A stretch of DNA of 64,000 nt. It comes from Neohoeflea coraliihabitans (GTDB lineage Bacteria; Pseudomonadota; Alphaproteobacteria; Rhizobiales; Rhizobiaceae). Under the pieces are notes generated by a model. That model searched no databases and had not been told where the DNA came from. It saw only the letters and a program-made list of their open reading frames with translations. The stretch lies in NCBI RefSeq assembly GCF_019334345.1, contig NZ_JAHWQX010000001.1, forward strand, positions 1,185,001 through 1,249,000, written 5' to 3'. Below, piece by piece: positions 38,049 through 46,735 of the stretch; the stretch's first letter is position 1, and each line of letters starts with the position of its first letter. The position numbers and the translations under genes are program-made.

Positions 38049-38789
38049 TCAGCGCATCGATGCCAGACTTTCAAGCATCGATGTAGCACTGGGTGTTCCC
38101 GCACTCACTGTCCGACCGCGCCAGTGTGCGGGAAGAAAACGCGCCACGTCCTCGGAGATGCAGATCAGCCGCGGCTGAAACTCTGCGGAAGCAACGCTTT
38201 TGCCGGCAAACAGTTGCGTAAAGCGCCGCGCGGCGTTGGCAGAATAGAGCAGGATTACGGCGCAAGGAGCCGTATTCCTTACCTCATTCACATAGTCAGT
38301 CGAATAACTTATTTCCCGCATGCGGTAAACGACCGATGTCACGAGCGGTACACCGGCAGCTGCAAGATCTGCCTCGATATCCGGTTTGCGGGGCGACCCG
38401 GCCAGATAGTGCAGAGGCTGAGCGGCTGATACGCTGAGGCGGCCGGCATCGACATCTCTGCAGATCAGTTCCGCCAGGGAAGCTCCCGTGCCGTCTGCCA
38501 CGCGCACATCGCGATACCCTCGCAAGGCAACAGCCTCCGCCGTCCCGGCGCCCACCGCATAGACGATTTCGACGTCACCTTGGCGCACGCTTCCGGCGAG
38601 CGGCAGGCGGTCTGCACCATTGCGGCTGCTCACCACCCGCGCGGAAAAATCGCGCTTGAGTGTTTCCGCCGGCAGCGCCTCGGATTCGACGGCGAACAGC
38701 GGCATCACGACCGGTTCAAAACCCAGCCCGCGCACCTGATCCGCGGTCTCCTGAGCCATTGGCTGCGGACGCGTCACCAGCACCCGCAT
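38049..38789 (-). CDS. hemD: uroporphyrinogen-III synthase
   Basis: Closes and rearranges hydroxymethylbilane to uroporphyrinogen III, the first macrocycle for heme and cobalamin. The 246-residue protein belongs to the weakly conserved HEM4 family: N-terminal [28 protein letters not shown] is the clearest signature, followed by PYVYAVG-like [19 protein letters not shown] and a second Rossmann-like domain with [13 protein letters not shown]. It starts three bases after hemC, which makes the preceding intermediate, and precedes the Mic60 gene by 81 bp. Confidence 0.92.
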   Translation of the reverse strand: MRVLVTRPQPMAQETADQVRGLGFEPVVMPLFAVESEALPAETLKRDFSARVVSSRNGADRLPLAGSVRQGDVEIVYAVGAGTAEAVALRGYRDVRVADGTGASLAELICRDVDAGRLSVSAAQPLHYLAGSPRKPDIEADLAAAGVPLVTSVVYRMREISYSTDYVNEVRNTAPCAVILLYSANAARRFTQLFAGKSVASAEFQPRLICISEDVARFLPAHWRGRTVSAGTPSATSMLESLASMR

Positions 38790-38792
38790 CCC

Positions 38793-39722
38793 TCACACCC
38801 AACTTTCAAAGAAACGCGCCCCGGCGCGCGCCCGGATGTCCGATCCGGCGTCGCGTCCGATCTGCGCAGCAGCATCGCTGCGGCCATCCATGCGAACTTC
38901 ATGCGCTGTCGCCCCGTCAGGGGTCAGCACCATGCCGTGAAAGATAAGGCTCGATCCGTCGAGAACGGCGTGCCCGGCGATCGGTGTGCGGCAAGAGCCG
39001 TCAAGCGTGGCGAGAAAAGCCCGCTCGCAGCCCAGCGCTGTGAAACTGTCCTGATGATTGATCGGCGCGAGAAACGCGCGCGTCGAATGATCTTCAAGGC
39101 GCGCCTCGATGCAGATCACCCCCTGCCCCGGCGCCGGGGGAAAACTGTCAGCGTCCAGAAGCTGCGTTGCCGTTTCCGGCCGGCCGAGTCGCCGCAGGCC
39201 GGCATAGGCAAGCAGGGTTGCATCGGCCTGTCCCTCGGCGAGCTTGCGCAACCGCGTTTCGACGCGGCCGCGAAAGCCGATGACCGTGATATCCGGCCGC
39301 AGGCGGCGCACCAGCGCCTGGCGGCGCAGCGAAGACGTTCCGACGACGGACCCGTGCGGCAGCGCGTCGAGCGTCGCGGCCGTCCGGCCGATGAACGCAT
39401 CACGCACATCCTCGCGCGGCAGGCAGGCGACAATGCCGAGCCCCTCGGGAAGGCGGGTCGCCATGTCCTTCGACGAATGCACCGCGAAATCCAGCCGGCC
39501 ATCGGCCAGTTGCGCCTCAAGCTCGAAGGTGAACAGGCCCTTGCCGCCGATCTCGGAAAGCGGCCGATCGGTGATCCGGTCCCCCATGGTCGAGAGAACC
39601 ACGATCTCGAAAGCCTCGACCGGCAGCTGATGCGCCGCCATAAGCCGATCGCGCACTTCCTCGGCCTGCGCCAGCGCCAGCGGACTGCCTCGCGTTCCGA
39701 TGCGGTAAGGTTTCATTTGCAT
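38793..39722 (-). CDS. hemC: porphobilinogen deaminase (hydroxymethylbilane synthase)
   Basis: Joins four porphobilinogens to hydroxymethylbilane, the step before HemD. The roughly 309-residue protein starts [23 protein letters not shown], has the active [17 protein letters not shown] segment near residue 80-97, and binds its dipyrromethane cofactor through the cysteine in [12 protein letters not shown] near residue 243. The open frame runs far upstream on this strand as a codon-bias shadow of tsaD; the ATG at 39722 (or 39716) is the real start. It is divergent from tsaD, with 78 bp between. Confidence 0.95.
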   Translation of the reverse strand: MQMKPYRIGTRGSPLALAQAEEVRDRLMAAHQLPVEAFEIVVLSTMGDRITDRPLSEIGGKGLFTFELEAQLADGRLDFAVHSSKDMATRLPEGLGIVACLPREDVRDAFIGRTAATLDALPHGSVVGTSSLRRQALVRRLRPDITVIGFRGRVETRLRKLAEGQADATLLAYAGLRRLGRPETATQLLDADSFPPAPGQGVICIEARLEDHSTRAFLAPINHQDSFTALGCERAFLATLDGSCRTPIAGHAVLDGSSLIFHGMVLTPDGATAHEVRMDGRSDAAAQIGRDAGSDIRARAGARFFESWV

Positions 39723-39800
39723 GAGGTTCCGTCGATTGCTACCCGACTGAGACCTAATGCGCCGGAGGCCTTGGCGCAACCACGGGAACTGGAACAGATC

Positions 39801-40898
39801 GTGAGCGACCGCGAAACAACCATCCTCGGGATTGAAACGAGCTGCGACGAAACCGCCGCTGCCGTCGTTGCCCGTTCGCCGAAAGGCCAGGGCACAATTC
39901 GCGCCGATATCGTTTACAGCCAACTGGATCTGCACGCCGCCTATGGTGGCGTCGTGCCGGAGATCGCTGCCCGCAGCCATGTGTCTGTTCTTGATCGCCT
40001 GGTCAAGAAAGCCCTGGTCGAAGCCGACATTGAACTTTCCGCACTCGATGGAATCGCGGCAACAGCCGGGCCCGGCCTCGTCGGCGGCCTGATGGTCGGT
40101 CTGATGACCGGCAAGGCCCTCGCTCTGGTGACCGGTAAACCGCTCTATGCCATCAACCATCTCGAGGGGCATGCCCTGACCGCCCGGCTCACCGATGGGC
40201 TGAACTTTCCCTACTTGTTGCTGCTGGTCTCGGGCGGGCATACGCAGATCGTGCTGGTGCGCGGTGTTGGCGACTACCGCCGCTGGGGCACAACCATCGA
40301 TGACGCGCTCGGCGAGGCCTTCGACAAGACGGCCAAATTGCTGGACCTGCCCTATCCGGGCGGACCCGCCGTCGAGCGGGCCGCAACGAGCGGCGATCCC
40401 GGCCGCTTCCCCTTGCCGGTTCCCCTGAAGGGGACAGCTGAGCCAAATTTTTCCTTCTCCGGCCTCAAGACGGCGGTACGCCAGGCAGCCGAGGCCGCTG
40501 CGCCTCTGAGCGACCAGGATGTCAGCGATCTCTGTGCCGCGTTCCAGCGGGCGGTCTGCCGCAGCCTTGCTGACCGTATGCAAATCGCCCTGCGGCGCTT
40601 CCGCTCTCAGTATCCCGAATGCACGCAGCCGGCCTTGGTGATCGCCGGCGGCGTCGCGGCCAACACGGCATTGCGCACCACGCTCGATGCATGCGCATCA
40701 GGCGCCGGCTTTCGCCTTGTCGCGCCGCCAATCGCACTATGCACCGACAATGCGGCCATGATCGCCTGGGCGGCGGCCGAGCGCTTGGCCATCGGTCTGC
40801 CAGCCGATAGTCTGGATATTGCCCCGCGTGCGCGCTGGCCGCTCGACGAGAATGCGGCCGTGGCCCTCGGCCACGGCAAACGCGGCGCGAAGGTTTGA
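39801..40898 (+). CDS. tsaD: tRNA threonylcarbamoyladenosine transferase TsaD
   Basis: Transfers the threonylcarbamoyl group made by TsaC to A37 of ANN-decoding tRNAs, with TsaB and TsaE. The 365-residue ASKHA-fold protein begins [15 protein letters not shown], carries the iron site [11 protein letters not shown] (residues ~118-128) and the [15 protein letters not shown] and [12 protein letters not shown]-like segments, with a late [10 protein letters not shown]. The GTG at 39801 is taken as the start because the frame upstream lacks an ATG; its ribosome-binding site is weak. It precedes gpsA by 13 bp, a rhizobial order. Confidence 0.95.
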   Translation: MSDRETTILGIETSCDETAAAVVARSPKGQGTIRADIVYSQLDLHAAYGGVVPEIAARSHVSVLDRLVKKALVEADIELSALDGIAATAGPGLVGGLMVGLMTGKALALVTGKPLYAINHLEGHALTARLTDGLNFPYLLLLVSGGHTQIVLVRGVGDYRRWGTTIDDALGEAFDKTAKLLDLPYPGGPAVERAATSGDPGRFPLPVPLKGTAEPNFSFSGLKTAVRQAAEAAAPLSDQDVSDLCAAFQRAVCRSLADRMQIALRRFRSQYPECTQPALVIAGGVAANTALRTTLDACASGAGFRLVAPPIALCTDNAAMIAWAAAERLAIGLPADSLDIAPRARWPLDENAAVALGHGKRGAKV

Positions 40899-40911
40899 GG
40901 AGTGTCTGCCC

Positions 40912-41913
40912 ATGAGCGACCGGTCGCGTCCGATTGCCATCTTCGGCGCCGGCGCCTTTGGCACCGCGCTGGCCTGTGTCCTGTCGGAGGATGGCACACC
41001 GGTCCACCTTTACGGGCGCGATGCCGCGGCGATGCGGAACATGCAGACCACGCGGCGCAATCCGCGCCTGCCGGGTATCACTTTGTCCGGCGGCATAGCG
41101 CCGATGGTGTGGCCGGCAGGGCCAATCGAGGCTCACACAATCCTGCTCGCGGTCCCCTCGGCCGCGCAGCTTGAGACGGCTGAACGCCTGCGCTCGATCT
41201 TGCCTGGCGGGGCGACGGTGGTGATGTGCGCCAAAGGCCTTGATCGCGACAGTGGCCGCACCCTGACCGATGGCCTCGCGCGTTTGCTGCCGGACAACCC
41301 GCTTGCCGTTCTGTCCGGACCGGGATTTGCCGCCGACATTGCCGCCGGCCTTCCCACTGCCATGACCCTGGCCGCCTCCACCGAGACGGAGGCGGAAACC
41401 GTTGCCGGCAGACTGTCACGAAAAAGCTTCCGCCTTTATGCCACCAACGACATGGTCGGCGTGCAACTTGGAGGCGCGCTGAAAAATGTCCTGGCCATTG
41501 CCGCCGGCGTCGTCATTGGAGCCGGCCTTGGCGACAGCGCCCGCGCCGCGCTGATTGCCCGCGGTCTTGCCGAATTGACGCGCTTCGTAGTGGCCTGCGG
41601 CGGCCGCCCGGATACGGCCGCTGGTCTATCCGGCCTTGGCGACCTCGTCCTGACGGCGACCAGCACGCAGTCACGCAATTACCGCTATGGCATCGCCATC
41701 GGACACGGCGAGCCACCTGCGAACGCCGGCACCGGCGCCGAACTGCTGGTCGAGGGCGCGGCTGCTGCGATCACGGCTGCCCGTGCCGCCCGCGCCCTGT
41801 CGGTCGCCATGCCGATCACCGATGCCGTGGCAGCCATCGCCGAGGGCACCGCTGACGTGCCGACCATCATTGACCGTCTCTTGTCGCGCCCCTTGCGCCG
41901 GGAAACCTCTTGA
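40912..41913 (+). CDS. gpsA: glycerol-3-phosphate dehydrogenase [NAD(P)+]
   Basis: Makes sn-glycerol-3-phosphate from dihydroxyacetone phosphate for phospholipids. The 333-residue protein has the dinucleotide motif FGAGAFGTALACVL (GxGxxG at residues 12-17), the conserved CAKGLDRDSGRTLTD, LSGPGFAADIAAGLPTA and the catalytic lysine segment GGALKNVLAIAAGVV. The ATG at 40912 follows a GAGGAG site after the tsaD stop. The next gene is an EVE protein, 33 bp downstream. Confidence 0.97.
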   Translation: MSDRSRPIAIFGAGAFGTALACVLSEDGTPVHLYGRDAAAMRNMQTTRRNPRLPGITLSGGIAPMVWPAGPIEAHTILLAVPSAAQLETAERLRSILPGGATVVMCAKGLDRDSGRTLTDGLARLLPDNPLAVLSGPGFAADIAAGLPTAMTLAASTETEAETVAGRLSRKSFRLYATNDMVGVQLGGALKNVLAIAAGVVIGAGLGDSARAALIARGLAELTRFVVACGGRPDTAAGLSGLGDLVLTATSTQSRNYRYGIAIGHGEPPANAGTGAELLVEGAAAAITAARAARALSVAMPITDAVAAIAEGTADVPTIIDRLLSRPLRRETS

Positions 41914-41946
41914 CGCTAAACCCGGCGCAGAAAACAGGGAGTGATC

Positions 41947-42384
41947 ATGGCATACTGGCTGTTCAAGTCCGAACCTTTCAAGTGGTCTTGGGAGCAACAG
42001 AAAGCGCGCGGCAAGGCCGGTGAGCAGTGGGACGGGGTGCGCAACTACCAGGCACGCAACAATATGCGCGCCATGCAGCTCGGCGACCTCGGCTTCTTCT
42101 ACCATTCCAATGTCGGGCTGGAGGTCGTCGGCATTGTCGAGATCTGCGCTCTCGCGCATCCGGACAGCACCACGGACGATCCGCGCTGGGAGTGTGTCGA
42201 CATACGTGCCGTCCAGGACATGCCAGATCCGGTCAGCCTCAAGGACGTCAAGGCCAATCCGAAGCTGGAGAACATGGCGCTCGTCACCTCGATGCGCCTC
42301 TCCGTGCAGCCGGTCAGCGAGGCGGAATATCTGGAAGTCTGCCGCATGGGCGGCCTCGATCAGCCGCCGCGTGCCGGTGGGTGA
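41947..42384 (+). CDS. EVE-domain protein
   Basis: A 145-residue EVE (PUA-like) domain protein; this fold reads modified cytosines or binds RNA, and relatives cluster with 5mC- or defence-related genes, although this stand-alone type is ancient and broadly distributed. Typical elements are MAYWLFKSEPFKWSWEQQ, WDGVRNYQARNNMRAMQLGDLGFFYHS and LVTSMRLSVQPVSEAEYLEVC. An AGGGAG site precedes the ATG at 41947. It overlaps the next gene's GTG start by a few bases. Confidence 0.9.
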   Translation: MAYWLFKSEPFKWSWEQQKARGKAGEQWDGVRNYQARNNMRAMQLGDLGFFYHSNVGLEVVGIVEICALAHPDSTTDDPRWECVDIRAVQDMPDPVSLKDVKANPKLENMALVTSMRLSVQPVSEAEYLEVCRMGGLDQPPRAGG

Positions 42385-43102
42385 ACGGCCGTCCGGCAGC
42401 GCCTCGCCCGGCAGCGAGTCGCAAGAGAACCTGACCGCTTTGCGACCAGGAACCGATTTCGAGACTTTCATCCGCGAAAATACTGCAATTCTGGCACCGC
42501 CGCATGTGCCTGAGCTGCGATTGCATCTCGCCGATGAAGCGCATGATCTGTGGCACCGCACTGCGGAGGAACTCGGGGCGCTCGGTCTGCCCCCACCCTT
42601 CTGGGCTTTCGCATGGGCCGGCGGCCAGGGGCTGGCGCGCCATATCCTGGCCGAGCCGCATTGGGTCCGTGGCCAGCGCGTGCTCGATTTTGCCGCCGGA
42701 TCGGGTCTCGTCGGCATCGCCGCTGCCAAGGCCGGGGCTGCATCGGTCACAGCGGTTGATATCGACCCCTTTGCCATCACCGCCATCGGCCTCAACGCTG
42801 ACCTCAATGACGTCGAGATGCAAACGAGCAGCATCGATCTTCTTGGCGATAATCCGGATACCGAAATGCCCTTTGATGTCATCCTGGCCGGTGATATCTG
42901 GTATGATCGCCAGATGAGCGATCAGGTCACGCCCTGGCTGCGTTGCCGCGTCCGCAACGGCGCCACCGTGCTGGTCGGCGACCCCGGTCGCGCCTATCGG
43001 CCGACAGACAATCTGCGCCGTCTGGCGCTGTATGAGGTCCCGGTCTCGCGGGCGCTGGAGGATAGCGAAGTCAAGCGCACCGCCGTCTGGCAGGTTCTCT
43101 AA
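42377..43102 (+). CDS. class I SAM-dependent methyltransferase, probable ETF-beta lysine methyltransferase
   Basis: A methyltransferase of about 241 residues resembling human ETFBKMT and its characterised Agrobacterium counterpart, which methylate lysines of the electron-transfer flavoprotein beta subunit. The diagnostic stretch PPPFWAFAWAGGQGLARHIL precedes motif I (VLDFAAGSGLVGIAAAKAGA) and motif II (VTAVDIDPFA); the acidic substrate-side motif FDVILAGDIWYD follows. Start choices are the GTGs at 42371 and 42377, which overlap the EVE gene, so the two are likely coupled. ETF itself is not in the window. Confidence 0.82.
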   Translation: MGERPSGSASPGSESQENLTALRPGTDFETFIRENTAILAPPHVPELRLHLADEAHDLWHRTAEELGALGLPPPFWAFAWAGGQGLARHILAEPHWVRGQRVLDFAAGSGLVGIAAAKAGAASVTAVDIDPFAITAIGLNADLNDVEMQTSSIDLLGDNPDTEMPFDVILAGDIWYDRQMSDQVTPWLRCRVRNGATVLVGDPGRAYRPTDNLRRLALYEVPVSRALEDSEVKRTAVWQVL

Positions 43103-43120
43103 GGCCCAAGGCCCGGCGGT

Positions 43121-43672
43121 TCAGCTGCGGCGCACCAGGAACCGCGCCCCGCGGCCCACATGTGGTAGCAGACGGATCAGATCGCGCTCGCGAAAGGCAA
43201 TGCAACCTTGCGTTGGCGGGAAGCCGGGCTTTGCGACATGCACGAAGATCGCACTGCCTGCACCGCGCCGCCGCTGGCGAAAATTCCAATCAACGACCAG
43301 CACGAAATTGTACAGACAGTCCTCGCGCAGCAATTTCTCGTGACTGGCCGCAAAGGGAAGTCGCACCGGCCGGTTGTAGGCCGCATGACCCGGTGCATCA
43401 CACCAGCCATCACCACGCCCGGTACGGTGCAGCTCCACCCGCGCAGGAGCGATGGCTTTGTAACCGCCCTTGCGGAACCCTGACAGCACCTCGAGAGAGC
43501 CGATCGGCGTTGCCCCATCCCCCTCCCTCTTGAAGGCGGTCATCCCGCCGATACCCAACGCGGCATCAAGGGTGAGCGGTCCGAAGCGGACATGCGCGCG
43601 ACGCGGATCCAGCGGCGAAGGTCGTATCGCCAGCACCGCCCTGCTGCGCTTGCGCGGTGATTTTCCCCTCAT
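43121..43672 (-). CDS. L,D-transpeptidase family protein (YkuD fold)
   Basis: A 183-residue YkuD-domain protein of the short COG3786 type. Catalytic HxxxxxxxxxxGC is visible as FVHVAKPGFPPTQGCIAF (His145, Cys157). No signal peptide or membrane anchor is present, unlike periplasmic L,D-transpeptidases, so its location is uncertain and relatives are annotated only by homology. It might modify cross-links in peptidoglycan or act on other amide bonds. Convergent with the methyltransferase (18 bp) and divergent from the CenR-type gene. Confidence 0.85.
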   Translation of the reverse strand: MRGKSPRKRSRAVLAIRPSPLDPRRAHVRFGPLTLDAALGIGGMTAFKREGDGATPIGSLEVLSGFRKGGYKAIAPARVELHRTGRGDGWCDAPGHAAYNRPVRLPFAASHEKLLREDCLYNFVLVVDWNFRQRRRGAGSAIFVHVAKPGFPPTQGCIAFRERDLIRLLPHVGRGARFLVRRS

Positions 43673-43830
43673 GTCTGCCCCGACGATCTCACAACCTTGT
43701 GCCTTGTATGTTATCCATTTGCGATGAATAGCACTTTGCCTGCGCCGATAAACTGCCTAAACAGAACGGCAAGCTTTCAAGGCGCGGCAATCGGAGCGAT
43801 TGACCCAAGAAACAGCATGGGAACAGCCGG

Positions 43831-44514
43831 ATGACAGCTCGCACTATTCTAATTGTCGATGACGACGACGATCTGCGTGACACGCTGATCGAGCAGCTCT
43901 CCCTCTACGAGGAATTTACCCTGCTGTCCGAGAGTTCGGCGACGCGCGGCATTCAGACGGCCCGTGCCAATACCATCGACATTCTCATCATGGATGTCGG
44001 CCTGCCGGACATGGACGGCCGTGAGGCGGTGAAACTGCTGCGCAAGAGCGGGTTCAAGGTGCCGATCATCATGCTGACGGGCCATGACACGGATTCCGAT
44101 ACCATTCTCGGACTTGAAGCCGGCGCCAATGATTATGTCAGCAAGCCGTTCCGCTTTGCCGTGCTGCTGGCTCGGATCCGCGCTCAGCTTCGCCAGCATG
44201 AACACAGTGAAGATGCCACCTTCGTCATCGGACCTTATACGTTCAAGCCAAGCCAGAAGCTGCTTGTCGATGAAAAGGGCGGCAAGATCCGATTGACCGA
44301 AAAGGAATCGGCGATCATCCGCTACCTGTACCGCGCCGACCAGAAGGTCGTGACCCGTGACACGCTCCTCGAGGAAGTCTGGGGCTACAATTCCGGCGTT
44401 ACCACGCATACGCTGGAAACCCACGTCTATCGCCTGCGCCAGAAGATCGAGGCCGATCCGGCCAATGCCGAGATCCTTGTCACCGAGAGCGGCGGCTACA
44501 AGATTGTCCCGTGA
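43831..44514 (+). CDS. OmpR-type response regulator, CenR/OtpR-like
   Basis: A 227-residue two-component regulator: receiver domain (phospho-acceptor Asp55 in LIMDVGLPDMDG, acidic cluster VDDDDDLRD, switch Lys in YVSKPFRF) and a winged-helix output domain (LTEKESAIIRYLYRADQKVVTRDTLLEEVWGY, then TTHTLETHVYRLRQKIE). The extended acidic VDDDDDLRD start and the THTLETHVYRLRQKIE stretch match CenR of Caulobacter, an essential cell-envelope regulator, and Brucella OtpR. No sensor kinase is adjacent. The next gene is a cyclic-nucleotide-binding protein, as next to otpR in Brucella. The name is inferred. Confidence 0.82.
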   Translation: MTARTILIVDDDDDLRDTLIEQLSLYEEFTLLSESSATRGIQTARANTIDILIMDVGLPDMDGREAVKLLRKSGFKVPIIMLTGHDTDSDTILGLEAGANDYVSKPFRFAVLLARIRAQLRQHEHSEDATFVIGPYTFKPSQKLLVDEKGGKIRLTEKESAIIRYLYRADQKVVTRDTLLEEVWGYNSGVTTHTLETHVYRLRQKIEADPANAEILVTESGGYKIVP

Positions 44515-44560
44515 TCGAGTGCCGCAGCCTCGCGCAGCGACCTGAGGAGGTCATGATCAA

Positions 44561-45016
44561 ATGGCATTGAATGAAGACATGGAACTTCTGCGGCAGGTCG
44601 TTCTCCTCGACACCCTCGGCGAGGAGAAGCTCAGGCTGATCGCCTTCGGCGCCGAGCGCCGTCCGTTCAAGCCGGGCGAGGCCCTGTTTCGCGAGGGGGC
44701 CGCGGCCGACGACGCCTATGTGGTTGCCAGCGGCACAGTCGCCCTCAGCCGCAAGACCCGCGATGGGGACAGGATGGTGGAAACGGCAACCACCGGCGCC
44801 CTGCTCGGCGAACTTGCACTGTTCACGCCCGTCAAACGCGCCATGACCGCGACCGCCACCGACGCGGTTGAAGTCTTGCGTATCAGCCGGCCGCTCTTTC
44901 AGCGCATTCTCGAGGAATACCCGGACCTTGCCGAGGTGCTGCGCCAGCGCATTGCCGGCAATCTGCAGCGCATCAGCAAGGATCTCGGCAGGATCGCGCA
45001 TCGCTTCAAGGACTGA
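44561..45016 (+). CDS. cyclic-nucleotide-binding-domain protein
   Basis: A 151-residue protein with a single cyclic-nucleotide-binding beta-barrel and no DNA-binding domain, similar to the regulatory subunit of cAMP-dependent kinase. Recognisable parts are FREGAAADDAYVVASGTVALSRK and the phosphate-binding cassette region LGELALFTPVKRAMTATATD (GELAL followed by R-A/T). GAGGAGG lies upstream. It is 46 bp after the CenR-like regulator, the same arrangement reported beside otpR in Brucella, so it is probably co-expressed. The ligand (cAMP or cGMP) and the partner are unknown. Confidence 0.88.
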   Translation: MALNEDMELLRQVVLLDTLGEEKLRLIAFGAERRPFKPGEALFREGAAADDAYVVASGTVALSRKTRDGDRMVETATTGALLGELALFTPVKRAMTATATDAVEVLRISRPLFQRILEEYPDLAEVLRQRIAGNLQRISKDLGRIAHRFKD

Positions 45017-45053
45017 GCCGCGCCCCACGCACCGGCGCGCTTAGCCGGCTAAC

Positions 45054-45866
45054 TCAGAACAAGAAGCGCGCCGTTACCGGCACATGATCCGACGGACGCT
45101 CCCAGCCGCGCGCCTCGCGCAACACCTCGATGGACCGCAGATGTCCCGACAGGTCGGCAGAGGACCAGATATGGTCAAGCCGCCGTCCGCGATCGGTCTG
45201 CTGCCAATCGCGTGCGCGATAGCTCCACCAGGTGAACAGCTTCTCCTGCGGCGGTACATGCCGGCGCATCAGATCCACCCAGGCGCCGTCCATCTGCAGC
45301 GCATTCAGCGTCTCGGTTTCCACCGGCGTATGGCTGACAACCCGCAGCAATTGCTTGTGCGACCACACGTCGGTCTCAAGCGGCGCGATATTCAGATCAC
45401 CGACCAGGATAGAAGAGATCCCGCTCGCCCGCTCTGCCTCTGAATGCAGGGCGCGCATTTCAGCGAGAAAGTCCAGCTTGTGGGCAAATTTCGGGTTGAT
45501 CGCGCGATCCGGCTCGTCGCCGCCGGCCGGCACATAGAAATTGTGCAGCCGGATTTTTGGCCCGTTGGGTGGGGCCACGACGGCGCAGACATGCCGCGAA
45601 TCGCCCTTGCCGCAATAATCGCGCCGCGCCTCGTCATCGAGCGGCAGCCGCGACAGGATCGCCACCCCATGATAGCCCTTCTGACCGTGAATCGCCGCAT
45701 GCTCATAGCCGAGCTTGCGAAATGCAGCCAGCGGGAAGGCGTCATTGGGACACTTGGTTTCCTGCAGACACAGAACATCAGGCTGATGCGTTTTCAGAAA
45801 GCTCGCGACCAGCGGCATGCGCAGCCGCACCGAATTGATGTTCCAGGTGGTCAGGGAAAAAGTCAC
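45054..45866 (-). CDS. xthA: exodeoxyribonuclease III
   Basis: DNA-repair AP endonuclease/3'-5' exonuclease of the ExoIII family, 270 residues. Catalytic motifs of the endonuclease/exonuclease/phosphatase fold are visible: WNINSVRLR, LQETKCP (metal-binding Glu), GDLNIAP (Asp/Asn) and SDHVPVTARFLF (final Asp-His). The start is GTG at 45866; the gene is convergent with the cyclic-nucleotide-binding gene. xthA-lolA-ftsK is a common rhizobial order. Confidence 0.96.
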   Translation of the reverse strand: MTFSLTTWNINSVRLRMPLVASFLKTHQPDVLCLQETKCPNDAFPLAAFRKLGYEHAAIHGQKGYHGVAILSRLPLDDEARRDYCGKGDSRHVCAVVAPPNGPKIRLHNFYVPAGGDEPDRAINPKFAHKLDFLAEMRALHSEAERASGISSILVGDLNIAPLETDVWSHKQLLRVVSHTPVETETLNALQMDGAWVDLMRRHVPPQEKLFTWWSYRARDWQQTDRGRRLDHIWSSADLSGHLRSIEVLREARGWERPSDHVPVTARFLF

Positions 45867-45986
45867 GCAAGCGGCTCCGATAGGGACGGTCCCTTTTGCG
45901 CAACGGCCAGCCGCAGTTCAAGCGGTCATTCCGCACCATCCCATCAAAGATCAAAGACACGCGAAGCGGCGCCAAGCACGCCGCGC

Positions 45987-46670
45987 TTAGCGCAACGTCG
46001 TCTTTTTGCGCACTTCATCATAGGGGATCTTGAACACGCTCGGATCAAACGCCACGCCTTGCTTGACGTTGTAGATCATCACCGACGTGTCCTTGCCCTG
46101 GGCGTCGCGTATCGTCCACTGCCGCAGTTCGAAGCTTTTCGGATCGAACATCATCGAAATCGTCGAATTGCCGAAGACGCTGCGGTCGCCGAGGACGATG
46201 GTCAGAAGATCCGGCTCTTCCTTGATCGACTTGACCTGGCTCTTGCTCAGATCAATGCGGTTTGACAACAACAGCTTCAGCGGGGTGCTCGACAGCGGAT
46301 AAAGTTCCCAGGTCTTCAGCTTGGAATTGCCAACCACCACTGCCTTGCCGTCGGAAATGACGCGAACGCTCGAGGGGGCTTCGTAATTGAAGCGCAGCTT
46401 GCCTGGACGGCTGAGGAAGAACTTGCCACCCGTCTGCTCGCCACGCGGTCCGAACTGCACGAACTCGCCCGTCATGCTTTTCACCGATGAGAAATGATCG
46501 GCAATGCGCTGCGCCGCCTGGGCACCTTGCGCCTGTGCCGGACTGCTGGCAACCATGCCGAGCCCTGCGCCGCCGATCGCCAGCGCGCCGCTCGCGAAAC
46601 CGAAGCCGAGCAGTCCGCGGCGGGACAGCTGCATCTTGATATGCCTGTCGGATGTCTTTGCCGTTGTCAT
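45987..46670 (-). CDS. lolA: outer-membrane lipoprotein carrier protein LolA
   Basis: Periplasmic chaperone that carries lipoproteins from the inner to the outer membrane. The 227-residue product has a signal region with a twin-arginine-like SRRGLLGFGFASGALAIGG and a likely cut after SSPAQAQG. The mature chain is one LolA beta-sheet domain: SVKSMTGEFVQFGPRGEQTGGKFFLSRPGKLRFNYE and the late VMIYNVKQGVAFDPSVFKIP segment. The twin-arginine motif in a LolA is typical of rhizobia. GGAGA lies before the ATG. It follows ftsK by 65 bp. Confidence 0.92.
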   Translation of the reverse strand: MTTAKTSDRHIKMQLSRRGLLGFGFASGALAIGGAGLGMVASSPAQAQGAQAAQRIADHFSSVKSMTGEFVQFGPRGEQTGGKFFLSRPGKLRFNYEAPSSVRVISDGKAVVVGNSKLKTWELYPLSSTPLKLLLSNRIDLSKSQVKSIKEEPDLLTIVLGDRSVFGNSTISMMFDPKSFELRQWTIRDAQGKDTSVMIYNVKQGVAFDPSVFKIPYDEVRKKTTLR

Positions 46671-46735
46671 GGAATGCGGTCTCCTTTTGCCTTTTCCTGC
46701 CGGTCAAGTACGGCGGCATTAGGGCTTGGCAACCC

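Noticed and set aside
38580-39800. N-terminal extension of tsaD back to 38580
   Set aside because: Overlaps hemC and hemD antisense; the TsaD family begins at the [10 protein letters not shown] block and a GTG at 39801 fits.
45885-45900. GGGAC/GTCCC with T-run before xthA as a terminator
   Set aside because: The two arms leave a one-base loop, which cannot fold.
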